Notes: generated from the letters alone by a model not told the origin. 64,000 bases of DNA from an uncultured Collinsella sp. (GCA_905213265.1 CAJMHR010000002.1:23058-87057); one strand, 5' to 3'; positions 17,877-27,025 are shown, numbered from the stretch's first letter. Numbers and translations are program-made.

Positions 17877-18536
17877 ATGAAAAACATTCTATGCTTTGGC
17901 GACAGCAACACCTATGGTTACGATCCGGCGGGCATGCGCGACGGCACCGCGGTGCGCTATGCGCGGGATGTACGCTGGTGCGGCGTGGCCCAACGTGACT
18001 TAGGCGAGGGCTGGCATGTAATTGAAGAAGGCCTCAACGGCCGCACGACGGTACGCGACGACATGTGCCATCTGGACACCAATCTTAACGGCATCCGCGC
18101 GCTGCCGATGCTGCTCGAGGCCCATAAGCCGCTGGATGCGATCGTTATTATGCTGGGAACTAACGATTGCAAGACGGTCTTTGGTGTGACGGCCTCCGAT
18201 ATTGCCCGTGGCACTATGGCGTTGATTCGCGCGGTGCGTGCATTTCCCTGGACCAATGCCGCACCCTGCCCGCGTATTCTGCTGATGGCACCTATCAAGA
18301 TCAAGCCGCAAATCGCCGATGTATATATGACCGATTTTGACGAGCGTTCCGTCGAGGCCTCGGAGCATTTTGGTGAGTACTACGCACATGTGGCTGAGCA
18401 GTTTGGCTGCGACTTTTTGAATGCCGCCGACTTTGCCGAGCCGGGCGATATCGACTATCTGCATATGATGCCCGAAAGCCACGAGAGCCTGGGTCACGCC
18501 GTGGCAGCCAAGCTCCAAGAGATGCTCGGTGAGTAG
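17877..18536 (+). CDS. SGNH/GDSL-family hydrolase
   Basis: This 219-residue protein is a GDSL-type esterase, probably cytoplasmic since no signal peptide is present. All four family blocks are seen: nucleophile Ser in ILCFGDSNTYG, Gly in EGLNGRTT, Asn in MLGTNDCK and the terminal Asp-x-x-His in DYLHMM. The NGRTT and GTNDCK forms match bacterial arylesterase and acyl-CoA thioesterase-like members. The true substrate is not apparent. GCGAGGGG is a likely ribosome binding site. It converges on thiD with a perfect shared hairpin between. Confidence 0.85.
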   Translation: MKNILCFGDSNTYGYDPAGMRDGTAVRYARDVRWCGVAQRDLGEGWHVIEEGLNGRTTVRDDMCHLDTNLNGIRALPMLLEAHKPLDAIVIMLGTNDCKTVFGVTASDIARGTMALIRAVRAFPWTNAAPCPRILLMAPIKIKPQIADVYMTDFDERSVEASEHFGEYYAHVAEQFGCDFLNAADFAEPGDIDYLHMMPESHESLGHAVAAKLQEMLGE

Positions 18537-18543
18537 CGCGACC

Positions 18544-18587
18544 CCAAACCACCGCAAAGGTGTCTGTCCCCTTTGCGGTGGTTTGGG
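18544..18587. terminator. Bidirectional hairpin between SGNH gene and thiD
   Basis: An 18-base perfect inverted repeat (arms at about 18543-18560 and 18570-18587) lies between convergent genes. Its arm contains ACCACCGCAAAGG, which shares the TTGCGGTGG core of the palindromes at 21664, 22601 and 43601. Confidence 0.75.
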
Positions 18588-18596
18588 CTGCGAATC

Positions 18597-19427
18597 TTAA
18601 TACTGCCACATGTGATTGACGGGGCCGGAGCCTTTGCCCATGTTCAGGCCGGCGGCCAGAGCGCCTGTCAGGTATGCCTTGCCCGCATTGACGGCGTCGG
18701 CAAGATCCATGCCCTGGGCCAGCGCGCAGGCGATGGCGGACGAGAGCGTGCAGCCGGTGCCGTGCGTGTTGTCGGTCTCGATGCGCTTGTGGCGGAACCA
18801 CGTGGTGAGTGGATCTCCCAGATGGTTGCCCTCGTCATCGAGTGGCGCGGGTTCGGCCAGTACATCGTTGGCCTCGTTGACAAGATGCCCACCCTTAACG
18901 AGGGATGCGCAACCAAAGCGGCGGGTGAGGAGCATGGCAGCATTTTGCTGCGTGCGCTCGGAGTCGACCTCGTAGTCGAGCAGGGCCATGGCTTCGGGAA
19001 TATTGGGCGTGATAACCGTCGCTAGCGGGAACAGGCGGCGGGTGAGTGCCTCGGCGGCATCTTCGGCAATCAGCCGTGCGCCCGAGGTGGCTACCATGAC
19101 GGGGTCGACTACCACGTTTGTCGCGTTCCAAACGCTCAGGCGGTCGGCGATAACATCGATAATCTCGGCAGAGGAAACCATGCCAATCTTGACGGCGTTG
19201 GGGCGGATATCGTCAAAAACGGCATCGATCTGCGCCGCGACAATATCTGGGGAGATGTTCTGCACGGCGGTGACGCCTAGGGTGTTTTGTGCGGTTATGG
19301 CTGTGATGGCCGTCTCGGCATACAGGCGGTGCGCCGTGATGGTCTTGATGTCGGCCTGAATGCCGGCACCACCGCTGGAATCGGATCCGGCGATGGATAG
19401 AACGGCGGGTACCTTACTGCGATCCAT
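18597..19427 (-). CDS. thiD: Hydroxymethylpyrimidine (phosphate) kinase ThiD
   Basis: ThiD phosphorylates HMP and HMP-P to HMP-PP in thiamine synthesis. The 276-residue ribokinase-fold protein begins with VLSIAGSDSSGGAGIQADIKT, the HMP-binding signature, then has VVDPVMVATSG, and near the end the anion-hole motif NTHGTGCTLSSAIA. Length is typical for the stand-alone enzyme. It lies on the same strand as thiC, about 180 bases downstream of its stop, with a hairpin in between, so it may be read partly from the riboswitch-controlled thiC transcript and partly from its own promoter. Confidence 0.94.
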   Translation of the reverse strand: MDRSKVPAVLSIAGSDSSGGAGIQADIKTITAHRLYAETAITAITAQNTLGVTAVQNISPDIVAAQIDAVFDDIRPNAVKIGMVSSAEIIDVIADRLSVWNATNVVVDPVMVATSGARLIAEDAAEALTRRLFPLATVITPNIPEAMALLDYEVDSERTQQNAAMLLTRRFGCASLVKGGHLVNEANDVLAEPAPLDDEGNHLGDPLTTWFRHKRIETDNTHGTGCTLSSAIACALAQGMDLADAVNAGKAYLTGALAAGLNMGKGSGPVNHMWQY

Positions 19428-19483
19428 GTTCGCTCCCTTGTTCGGTCGGATTCAAATGGGTCTTCTGCCTGCATTATAAAGTT

Positions 19484-19513
19484 GCCCGGGATGGCTGTAT
19501 GGCAATCCCGGGC
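19484..19513 (-). terminator. Hairpin between thiC and thiD
   Basis: GCCCGGGAT and ATCCCGGGC form a nine-base-pair stem. On the minus strand it is followed by AACTTTATAA, a weak T tract, so it may be an imperfect terminator. Confidence 0.5.
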
Positions 19514-19608
19514 GGGCGATGCAATCTTTACGCAAATGCAAGCAAATGTTCACAAGTCAACAATTGACAGGCACCAGCTCGCCGCCAGAAGCGGCCGCGG
19601 CGACAGGG

Positions 19609-20943
19609 TTAGTCCTCCATGCCGAGGTCGATCGTGGTGCCCTCGAAGATCTTGTTGACGGTGCGGACGGCGCACATCTTGCCACACATGGTGCAAGTGC
19701 CCTCGGTGGCGGCGGGGGACTCCTCGTAGCGCTTCTTGCCCGTAACCGGGTCGAGCGCGCACTTCCACATGGCGTCCCAGTCGAGCTTGCGGCGTGCCTG
19801 GCCCATCTTGTCGTCCATGTCGCGGGCGTGGGGCACCTTTTTGGCGATGTCGGCGGCGTGTGCGGCAATCTTGGTGGCCATGAGGCCGTCGAGCACGTCC
19901 TGGGCGTTGGGCAGGCACAAGTGCTCGGCCGGCGTCACGTAGCACAGGAAGTCGGCGCCGGAGCTGGCGGAGATAGCGCCGCCGATGGCAGCGGTGATGT
20001 GGTCGTAGCCCACGCCGATATCGGTCACCAGCGGCCCGAGCACATAGAACGGGGCGTTGTGGCACAGGCGCTTCTGCAGTTTCATGTTGGCGGCGATCTC
20101 GTCGAGCGCCATGTGGCCCGGACCCTCGACCATAACCTGGACGCCGGCGGCCCATGCGCGCTTGCACAGCTTGCCCAGCTCGATCATCTCGGCGGTCTCG
20201 GTGGCGTCGTTGGAGTCGTAGAGGCAGCCCGGGCGACAGGAGTCGCCGAGCGAAATCGTCACGTCGTACTCGTGGCAGATTTCGAGCAGCTCGTCGTAGA
20301 ACTCATAGAACGGGTTCTCGTTACCGGTGACCTCCATCCAGCCAAACAGCAGCGAGCCGCCGCGGCTCACGATGTTCATGAGGCGGCCGGTCTCCTTAAA
20401 GGTCTTTGTGACCGACTTGTTGATGCCGCAGTGGATGGTCATAAAGTCCACGCCGTCCTCGGCGTGCGCGCGCACGACCTCGAACAGGTCGTCCTTGGTA
20501 AGCTTGACCAGCGGTTTTTCCATGTAGCCGATGGCGTCGTACATGGGGACGGTACCTACCATGAGCGGCGTCTCGTCGATGAGCTGCTGGCGGAACTGGC
20601 GCGTCTTGCCCGAGTTGGAGAGGTCCATGATGGCGTCGGCGCCAAAGTCCTCGGCGATCTTGACCTTCTTCCATTCCTCGGCGGCATCGGCCTTGTCGCC
20701 CGAGATGCCCAAGTTCACGTTGACCTTGGTGGACAGGCCCTCACCGACGCCAAAGGCGCGCATGCCTTTTTTGATGTGCACGATGTTGGCAGGTATGGCG
20801 ATGCGGCCGTCGGCCACGCGCTCGCGGATGTACTCGGGGTCGCGATGCTCGCGCTCGGCGACCTCCTTCATCTGCGGTGTGATCTGCCCGGCGCGGGCGA
20901 AGTCGATTTGCGTGACGAGCTTGGGCTCGGTCTGTGTGCTCAT
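19609..20943 (-). CDS. thiC: Phosphomethylpyrimidine synthase ThiC
   Basis: ThiC is a radical-SAM enzyme that turns aminoimidazole ribotide into HMP-P. The 444-residue protein has the short form typical of anaerobes, lacking the extra N-terminal domain of E. coli ThiC. Landmarks are SGKTRQFRQQLI region, EGPGHMALDEI, and the C-terminal iron-sulfur motif CTMCGKMC. I start at the ATG at 20943, preceded by AAGGGAG that is part of the TPP riboswitch; an in-frame upstream ATG lies inside the riboswitch. Expression is therefore almost certainly repressed by thiamine pyrophosphate. Confidence 0.96.
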   Translation of the reverse strand: MSTQTEPKLVTQIDFARAGQITPQMKEVAEREHRDPEYIRERVADGRIAIPANIVHIKKGMRAFGVGEGLSTKVNVNLGISGDKADAAEEWKKVKIAEDFGADAIMDLSNSGKTRQFRQQLIDETPLMVGTVPMYDAIGYMEKPLVKLTKDDLFEVVRAHAEDGVDFMTIHCGINKSVTKTFKETGRLMNIVSRGGSLLFGWMEVTGNENPFYEFYDELLEICHEYDVTISLGDSCRPGCLYDSNDATETAEMIELGKLCKRAWAAGVQVMVEGPGHMALDEIAANMKLQKRLCHNAPFYVLGPLVTDIGVGYDHITAAIGGAISASSGADFLCYVTPAEHLCLPNAQDVLDGLMATKIAAHAADIAKKVPHARDMDDKMGQARRKLDWDAMWKCALDPVTGKKRYEESPAATEGTCTMCGKMCAVRTVNKIFEGTTIDLGMED

Positions 20944-20950
20944 TGGCACG

Positions 20951-21042
20951 GCTCCCTTCGTTGGCATTACCCATATCAGGTTTGCGGGTCAGGGCGGGCG
21001 CGCCCAATCTCAGCCTGCCGTCTTGTCCTGCAAGCCCCCCGT
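20951..21042 (-). promoter_or_regulatory. TPP riboswitch (THI element) of thiC
   Basis: On the minus strand the leader contains GGCTGAGATT, CCCTGACCCGCAAACCTGAT and GGGTAATGCCAACGAAGGGAG, all matching the conserved TPP-aptamer core. The terminal AAGGGAG serves both as the 3' strand of the aptamer and as the Shine-Dalgarno of thiC, seven bases before the ATG. No terminator hairpin lies between, so translational control by sequestering the ribosome site is the likely mode. Confidence 0.93.
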
Positions 21043-21114
21043 TTATGTAATGGGCTCAAGTATAGCTCGAATGGGTACGATTGGCCTAACGAGCGTGCCT
21101 GTGAGGAGGCGAAC

Positions 21115-21636
21115 ATGGAAGACAAGCATCTATATCGAGAGACGCAATGGGATGTATCGGCCGAGGAAAGCCGTGCGCACCATGGCCTTGTCGCGATCGG
21201 TTTTGCGGTGCTTGCCGTGCTGGTGATTGCCTTTTGTATCTGGACGTTTGGTGGTCGCGGCGGCGCTGCATGGGAGTTCGAGGCTGATGATAGCCTACCG
21301 ATTATGACGGTGAGGAGTACTGGCGGTAATGCCAATACGCTCGCCGTTCCGGGCGATTATTGGTACCCGTGCGATGAGTTTGTGCAGTTGCAGCTGAGTG
21401 GTGGGTCTATTCCTGGTGAGGAAATCGAACGCGTGACGTATGATGCGACGTTCAAAACGTTGACGGTGAAGCTCAAAGATCAAGGGGATGTGCCCACGAC
21501 GATGGATATCGCGCTGACGGAATGGCGCCTGGAGCCCCCGTCGGGTGTTGCGGTGTCCGAGGTCGAGCACGTCAAGATTGTCTATCAGGACGGTTCGACA
21601 AACGGGATTGCAAAGGCCGACGGTCTAGCAGAATAG
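21115..21636 (+). CDS. Hypothetical single-pass membrane protein
   Basis: I do not recognise a family. The 173-residue protein has a charged cytoplasmic N-terminus (about 23 residues), one membrane helix (about 24-45, VAIGFAVLAVLVIAFCIWTF) and an extracytoplasmic beta-rich domain of about 125 residues with PGDYWYPCDEFVQLQLSGG. GAGGAGG stands seven bases before the ATG at 21115. It is divergent from thiC, whose riboswitch begins 70 bases upstream, and monocistronic. Composition matches its neighbours. Confidence 0.75.
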   Translation: MEDKHLYRETQWDVSAEESRAHHGLVAIGFAVLAVLVIAFCIWTFGGRGGAAWEFEADDSLPIMTVRSTGGNANTLAVPGDYWYPCDEFVQLQLSGGSIPGEEIERVTYDATFKTLTVKLKDQGDVPTTMDIALTEWRLEPPSGVAVSEVEHVKIVYQDGSTNGIAKADGLAE

Positions 21637-21663
21637 GTGTCGAGCCTAGCAGCCAATTCATAA

Positions 21664-21730
21664 AAGTTGCGGTGGAATAGTTCCTGATTGTGCGAAAAAG
21701 GCTCAAATAGGAATTATTCCACCGCAAGTT
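21664..21730. repeat. TTGCGGTGG palindrome, copy 1
   Basis: Arms of 21 bases (21664-21684 and 21710-21730) pair at 19 positions around a 25-base centre. The core AAGTTGCGGTGGAAT recurs at 22601 and 43601. It lies between two convergent genes and may serve as a bidirectional terminator. Confidence 0.75.
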
Positions 21731-21770
21731 ATATAGAGAAGGCTGAGCGGGTCAGTGTTGGGTGCCGGCT

Positions 21771-22580
21771 CTAGAGCATCTGTTCGTTGATGAACATGAG
21801 GGTGCCTAGGTATGAGAGCTCGGGGACGTGGCGATAGCCGATGTTGAATGCGGTAAGTTCGCTTGCATCCTCGAGCTTGTTTTCTGCCATCCACCGCACC
21901 ATGGAGCCGCGCGCCTTTTTGCTGGCGGTCGACCGTTGGATGGGCTTCCCGTTGCGGATACCCTCGCCAAAGAGGCACGTGACGGCTGTGGCGTCGCCCG
22001 CGAGGTGGGGCAGAACGGCTTTGGCATACTCTACGCTGGCGAGGTTGACGATCGTGGTGTTTGAACCTGCCGGGGCGATAGCCCGCGCGAGCTTATCGCT
22101 CCAAAATGCGTAGAGGTCTCGGGCACCGTCGACGACAAGCTTCGCGCCCATCTCCAGCCGATACGGTTCGACGGCATGAAAGGGACGAACGCACCCGTAG
22201 AGGCCGGAGAGGATCCACAGATGGTCTTGCAGCCATGCGAGCTGCGCGGAATCCATCACCTCGGGTGCCATGCTCTGGTATTGAATGCCGTGATAGGACA
22301 TGGCGGCAGGGGAGAGGTGACGGGCGAGTGCGGGATTGTCGAGATCGCCGCTTTTCAGGATGGGCCCGAACTCATGCAGGGTGTTGAGGCAAGGTCCCAG
22401 CAGTTTGTCACTCACGTTCCACAGCGCCTGCAGGCCGCCGCTGCCTTCATTCCGCTCGATATCTAGCAGTGCGCGGTGGAGGCGAGCCGTCTCGCGCACA
22501 AAGGGTGGGATGCCCAGGACTTCAAAAGCATCTTGGGCCGCGCGCATCTGCTTGGCGGGCGAAATGATGACCTGCAGCAT
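21771..22580 (-). CDS. yaaA: YaaA family peroxide-stress protein
   Basis: YaaA (UPF0246, DUF328) limits intracellular iron damage under peroxide stress in E. coli and can bind DNA. The 269-residue protein begins with the hallmark MLQVIISPAKQM and carries LWILSGLYGCVRPFHAVEPYRLEMG and a KKARGSMVRWM region near the C-terminus, all typical. I start at the ATG at 22580 with GGAGAG upstream; longer in-frame starts lack a ribosome site. It follows the M18 aminopeptidase on the same strand, but a palindromic repeat fills the 100-base gap. Confidence 0.92.
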   Translation of the reverse strand: MLQVIISPAKQMRAAQDAFEVLGIPPFVRETARLHRALLDIERNEGSGGLQALWNVSDKLLGPCLNTLHEFGPILKSGDLDNPALARHLSPAAMSYHGIQYQSMAPEVMDSAQLAWLQDHLWILSGLYGCVRPFHAVEPYRLEMGAKLVVDGARDLYAFWSDKLARAIAPAGSNTTIVNLASVEYAKAVLPHLAGDATAVTCLFGEGIRNGKPIQRSTASKKARGSMVRWMAENKLEDASELTAFNIGYRHVPELSYLGTLMFINEQML

Positions 22581-22600
22581 GGGCTCTCCTCTGCCAAAAA

Positions 22601-22667
22601 AGTTGCGGTGGAATACGGTCTGTTTTGGCTGTTTATGGGCCAGTTTAGTCCGTATTTCACCGCAACT
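22601..22667. repeat. TTGCGGTGG palindrome, copy 2
   Basis: An 18-base arm (AGTTGCGGTGGAATACGG) pairs fully, allowing one G-T, with 22650-22667. The outer part matches copies 1 and 3 while the inner part differs yet stays complementary. It lies between the M18 peptidase stop and the yaaA start. Confidence 0.75.
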
Positions 22668-22680
22668 GATGAAGGGTTGG

Positions 22681-24078
22681 TTAGGCTCGCTCGATGAAGG
22701 CCTTGTAACCGCGATATGCCTCGTAGATGTCGGCCTTGTTGGCGACCTCCCACAGGGCGTGCATGGACAGGACGGCAACGCCGGAGTCGATGACGTTCAT
22801 GCCGTACTTGGCCATGATGTAGGCGATGGTGCCGCCGCCACCAGCGTTGACGCGGCCGAGCTCGCAGGTCTGGAAGTCCACGCCGGCCTCGTCCATGATG
22901 TCGCGGACGAGGGCCACATACTCGGCGTCGGCGTCGTTAGAGCCGCCCTTGCCGCGGCTGCCCGTGTACTTGTTAAAGCACAGGCCGCGACCCATGAAGG
23001 CGGCGTTCTTGGTCTCGAACTTGCCGGCATAGCCCGGGTCGAAGCCGGCGGACACGTCGGAGGAGAGCATACGGCTGCGGGCGAGCGCGCGGCGCAGAGC
23101 CAGCGGGCTGTCCTCGCCGGCGAGCATCATGATCTCGGCGACGGTGTTCTCGAAGAAGCGACTCGTCATGCCGGTGGCACCCACGGAACCGATCTCCTCC
23201 TTGTCGACGATGAGCGTGATGCTCGTGCGCTCCACGTTGGTGACGTTGATCTGGGCGAGCATGGAGGGGTAGGCACAGACGCGGTCGTCATGGCCATAGC
23301 CCAGAATCATGGAGCGGTCGAGGCCCATGTCGCGGGCGGGGCCGGCGGGCACGACCTCGATCTCGGCGGAGAGGAAGTCCTCCTCCTCGACGTCGTACTG
23401 CTCCTTGAGGATATCCAGGAACATCTGCTTGACGGGCTCCTTGGGGGCGTCCTTGTCGTCCTCATCGAACTTGACGGGACGGCCGCCCACGATCACGTCG
23501 AGGATCTCGGCGTCGACGGCGTCTTTGGCAGGCTTAGACATCTGCTCGCTCGAGAGATGGATCAGCAGGTCGGAGATGGTAAAGACAGGATCGTCCGCCT
23601 TGTCGCCGATATTGATGTCGACGGTGGTACCGTCCTTTTTGCAGATGACGCCCACGAGTGCGAGCGGGGAGGCTACCCAGTGGTAGCTCTTGACGCCGCC
23701 GTAGTAGTGCGTGTCGAGATAAGCCATGTCGCCGGCCTCGAAGGCGGGGTTCTGCTTAAGGTCCAGGCGCGGCGAGTCCACGTGCGCGCCCAGGATGTTA
23801 AAGCCCTGCTCGAGCGGGGCGGTGCCCAGATTGACGAGCATAAGGTCCTTGCCGTGGTTAGCGGCATACACCTTGTCGCCTGCCTTAAGCTCGCGGCCTG
23901 CGGCGATTACGGTCTCCAGGTCGACGTATCCCGCCTCCTCGGCCATCTTGATGCCGGCCTTGACGCACAGGCGCTCGGTCTTGTTCTCACTCAAAAACTG
24001 CTTATAGCCGCGGCAAAGCTCCTCGAGCTCCTCGATTTGCTGCGGCGTGTACTTTTTCCATGCGCAGGGACGCTCCAT
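22681..24078 (-). CDS. M18 family aminopeptidase
   Basis: This cytoplasmic zinc aminopeptidase removes N-terminal residues, often acidic ones, from peptides. The 465-residue length matches family M18 (DNPEP/ApeA). Metal and catalytic motifs are visible: His in NILGAHVDSPRLDLK, the Glu pair in IVDKEEIGSVGATG, Asp in SSDVSAGFDP, and the C-terminal His in AVLSMHALWEVA. AAAGGAG precedes the ATG at 24078. It is divergent from polA with a 166-base promoter gap. The long open frame on the opposite strand is a codon-bias shadow. Confidence 0.93.
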   Translation of the reverse strand: MERPCAWKKYTPQQIEELEELCRGYKQFLSENKTERLCVKAGIKMAEEAGYVDLETVIAAGRELKAGDKVYAANHGKDLMLVNLGTAPLEQGFNILGAHVDSPRLDLKQNPAFEAGDMAYLDTHYYGGVKSYHWVASPLALVGVICKKDGTTVDINIGDKADDPVFTISDLLIHLSSEQMSKPAKDAVDAEILDVIVGGRPVKFDEDDKDAPKEPVKQMFLDILKEQYDVEEEDFLSAEIEVVPAGPARDMGLDRSMILGYGHDDRVCAYPSMLAQINVTNVERTSITLIVDKEEIGSVGATGMTSRFFENTVAEIMMLAGEDSPLALRRALARSRMLSSDVSAGFDPGYAGKFETKNAAFMGRGLCFNKYTGSRGKGGSNDADAEYVALVRDIMDEAGVDFQTCELGRVNAGGGGTIAYIMAKYGMNVIDSGVAVLSMHALWEVANKADIYEAYRGYKAFIERA

Positions 24079-24244
24079 GACGCAGGCTCCTTTCGGATCG
24101 ATCGTGCTGGTTGATGTACCGTGAGCCATCGTATCACGCGCGGGCTCACGGTGGCGGGGGAGCTTGATGTGAGGTGGCCGCGGGGCGGGGAGCGTGTAAA
24201 CTGGAGTGAGCAAACCGTGCCCAGCCCAAAGCGAGGTATTCAAT

Positions 24245-26992
24245 ATGTCTGACAAGCGCCGCACCTTTGCCGTTATCGACGGCAACTCGCTCATGCATCG
24301 CGCCTTCCACGCCGTGCCGCCGACCATGAACGCGCCGGACGGTCGCCCCACCAACGCGATCTTTGGCTTTCTGAACATGTTTCTCAAGATGATCGATGCC
24401 TTTAACCCCGACGGCGTCGTCGTGGCGTTTGACAAGGGTAAACCGCGCGTGCGCATGGAGATGCTGCCGCAGTATAAGGCGCAACGCCCGCCCATGGACC
24501 CCGATCTGCATGCGCAGTTCCCTATGATTAAGGAGCTGCTCGCCGCGCTCAACGTGCCGATTCTGCAGTCCGAGGGCTGGGAAGGCGATGACATCCTGGG
24601 AACCATGGCGCGCCTGGGTGAAGAGGCCGGCTGCGACATGCTACTGGTGACCGGCGACCGCGACATGTATCAACTCGTGACCGAGCACGTCAACGTGGTC
24701 TCGACCCGCAAGGGCCTGTCCGACGTGGCGATTATGACGCCCGAGAGCGTGGACGACCTGTATCACGGCATTACGCCGGCGCTCGTGCCCGATTTTTACG
24801 GTCTAAAGGGCGATACGTCCGACAACATCCCCGGTGTACCGGGCATCGGTCCCAAAAAGGCGAGTGCGCTCATTGCGAAGTACGGTAGCCTGGACGAAGT
24901 CATCGCGCATGCCGATGAGGTCAAGGGCAAGATGGGCGAGAACCTGCGTGCACACATCGATGACGCACTACTGAGCCGCAAGGTTGCGACAATTCGCACC
25001 GATGCGCCCGTCGAGCTCGACTTTGAGGCGACGTCCTTCCCGGCGTTTTCTGCCGATGAGGTTTCCGCGGCGCTGGGTACGCTTGGTATCACCGCCATGC
25101 AGAACCGTTTCTTGGCGCTGATCGGCGGCGAGGGCGGGGCTGCTGCCTCCAGTGTGTTTGAGATACCTGCTATGGTTCGCGCAGCCGCCGGCGATGCCGA
25201 CGCGCTTGGTGCCGTTGCGGCTGAGGTCTCCCGCGCGATTGATGCCGGCGAGTGGGTCGCCGCCGTGGTGGACGACGACAAGGAAGAGGGCGCGCTCTTT
25301 GGGCTGACGCGCACGCTGTGGTTGGCGACGTCCAAGGGCCTGTTCGCGCTCGAGGAGGGCGACAGCTGTGCGGCGGCTGAGGTTGAGGGCTTCAACTTCG
25401 CTCACGGTGTGATCGCCGGCGTGCTTGCGAGCCTGTTTATGGAGGGCCGCGTGGCGAGCCCGGATACGAAAGCGCTGCTGCACGAGCTTTCGCCCATCGA
25501 TTCTTCTGAGCCCGAGCTCATGGATCCGCTCGCTGCCGATTCCACGCGTATCTTCGATACCGTGGTCGCTGCCTATCTGCTGGATTCCGATCGCTCCGAG
25601 TTCGATGAGGCATATCTGGCCGATACCTATCTGCAGATGGCGTTGCCTGCGGCGCGCGGTGCAGAGGGTGCTGGTGAGGACGCTCCGGCGCCTGCTGCCC
25701 GTACTGCGGCTCTGACGCTGGCGCTCGTGGCGCCGTTGCGCGAGTGCATGGCCCGTGAGAACGCCGCCAACGTGTTCGATGGCATCGAGATGCCGCTCGT
25801 TCCGGTACTTGCCAAGATGGAGCGCGCGGGCATGCTCGTGGACCCCGACCGCCTGCACAGTCTGTCCGAGGGTCTGGCGACCCAGATCACCGAGGTCGAA
25901 CGAAGCATTCGCGACCTTGCCGGTGACGAGACCTTTAACATCGGCAGCCCCATGCAACTTTCGCATGTGCTCTTTGATGTGATGGGCCTTCCGACCAAGG
26001 GTCTCAAAAAGACCAAGCGCGGTTACTATTCGACCAATGCCAAGGTACTGAGTGATCTTGCCCGTGACCACGAGATTGTTCGTTTGATCTTAGACTGGCG
26101 CGAGAAGTCCAAGATCAAGTCAACCTATCTGGACACGTTGGGCCCGCTGCGCCGCGGTGACGGTCGTGTGCACACCACGTACAACCAGACCATCACCGCG
26201 ACGGGGCGTCTGTCTTCGAGCGACCCTAATCTGCAAAACATTCCGACGCGCTCGGAGCTGGGGCGTACCGTCAAGACGGCGTTTTCGGCAGGCGAGGGAA
26301 GCGTCTTTTTGGCGGTGGACTACTCGCAGATCGAGCTGCGTCTGCTGGCACATCTCTCGGGTGACGAGCACTTGGTGCGCGCCTTTAACGAGGGCGAGGA
26401 CTTCCATGCCGAGACGGCGGCGCGCGTGTTTGGTGTGCCGGTGTCCGAGGTAACGCCCGACCTGCGCAGTCGCGCCAAGGCCGTGAACTTTGGCATCGTG
26501 TATGGCCAGCAGGCCTACGGCCTGTCGCAGTCGCTGCATATCTCGATGGCCGAGGCGCGCGACATGATCGACCGCTACTACGAGGCCTACCCGGGCGTGC
26601 GTACGTTCCTCGACAACGTGGTGGCACGCGCCAAGCAGACGGGCTACGCCGAGACCATGTACGGCCGCCGTCGTCATATTCCGGAGCTCAAGGCCAAAAA
26701 CCCGCAACTCCGCGGCTTTGGCGAGCGCACGGCCATGAACCATCCCATGCAGGGCACCGCAGCAGACATCATCAAGATCGCCATGGTCCGCGTAAGTCGT
26801 CGCCTGGAAGAAGAAGGCTTTGCCGCCCACATGATCTTGCAGGTACACGACGAACTGGACTTTGAGTGCCCCGTCGACGAAGTCGAGCGCCTAACCACCA
26901 TGGTCCGCGACGTCATGGAGCACGTAGTAGACCTCCGAGTACCGTTGATCGCCGAAGCCAGCACCGGCATAACCTGGGCCGACGCCAAATAG
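24245..26992 (+). CDS. polA: DNA polymerase I
   Basis: PolA fills gaps and removes RNA primers. The 915-residue protein has the 5'-3' exonuclease domain (about 5-290; VIDGNSLMHRAFHA, TGDRDMYQLV, GDTSDNIPGVPGIGPKKA), a middle domain (about 310-510), and the polymerase domain with motif A VDYSQIELRLLAHLS, motif B RAKAVNFGIVYGQQAYGLS and motif C QVHDELDFE. The middle domain lacks the DxE exonuclease motif, so proofreading is probably absent, as in Taq and Bacillus PolA. The ATG at 24245 has GCGAGG upstream. Perfect terminator follows. Confidence 0.97.
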   Translation: MSDKRRTFAVIDGNSLMHRAFHAVPPTMNAPDGRPTNAIFGFLNMFLKMIDAFNPDGVVVAFDKGKPRVRMEMLPQYKAQRPPMDPDLHAQFPMIKELLAALNVPILQSEGWEGDDILGTMARLGEEAGCDMLLVTGDRDMYQLVTEHVNVVSTRKGLSDVAIMTPESVDDLYHGITPALVPDFYGLKGDTSDNIPGVPGIGPKKASALIAKYGSLDEVIAHADEVKGKMGENLRAHIDDALLSRKVATIRTDAPVELDFEATSFPAFSADEVSAALGTLGITAMQNRFLALIGGEGGAAASSVFEIPAMVRAAAGDADALGAVAAEVSRAIDAGEWVAAVVDDDKEEGALFGLTRTLWLATSKGLFALEEGDSCAAAEVEGFNFAHGVIAGVLASLFMEGRVASPDTKALLHELSPIDSSEPELMDPLAADSTRIFDTVVAAYLLDSDRSEFDEAYLADTYLQMALPAARGAEGAGEDAPAPAARTAALTLALVAPLRECMARENAANVFDGIEMPLVPVLAKMERAGMLVDPDRLHSLSEGLATQITEVERSIRDLAGDETFNIGSPMQLSHVLFDVMGLPTKGLKKTKRGYYSTNAKVLSDLARDHEIVRLILDWREKSKIKSTYLDTLGPLRRGDGRVHTTYNQTITATGRLSSSDPNLQNIPTRSELGRTVKTAFSAGEGSVFLAVDYSQIELRLLAHLSGDEHLVRAFNEGEDFHAETAARVFGVPVSEVTPDLRSRAKAVNFGIVYGQQAYGLSQSLHISMAEARDMIDRYYEAYPGVRTFLDNVVARAKQTGYAETMYGRRRHIPELKAKNPQLRGFGERTAMNHPMQGTAADIIKIAMVRVSRRLEEEGFAAHMILQVHDELDFECPVDEVERLTTMVRDVMEHVVDLRVPLIAEASTGITWADAK

Positions 26993-27025
26993 GGAAGCGC
27001 CCACAGTTCCAAAGTAACCAAACCA

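Noticed and set aside
19519..21114. Extension of the hypothetical protein at 21115 upstream through thiC, giving 705 codons
   Set aside because: The upstream part is antisense to thiC and its riboswitch. The ATG at 21115 has GAGGAGG at good spacing.
22336..24114. 592-codon open frame on the plus strand opposite the M18 aminopeptidase
   Set aside because: Its sequence is Val/Gly/Leu/Asp-rich antisense shadow. The minus strand encodes a full M18 enzyme with all metal motifs and a good ribosome site.
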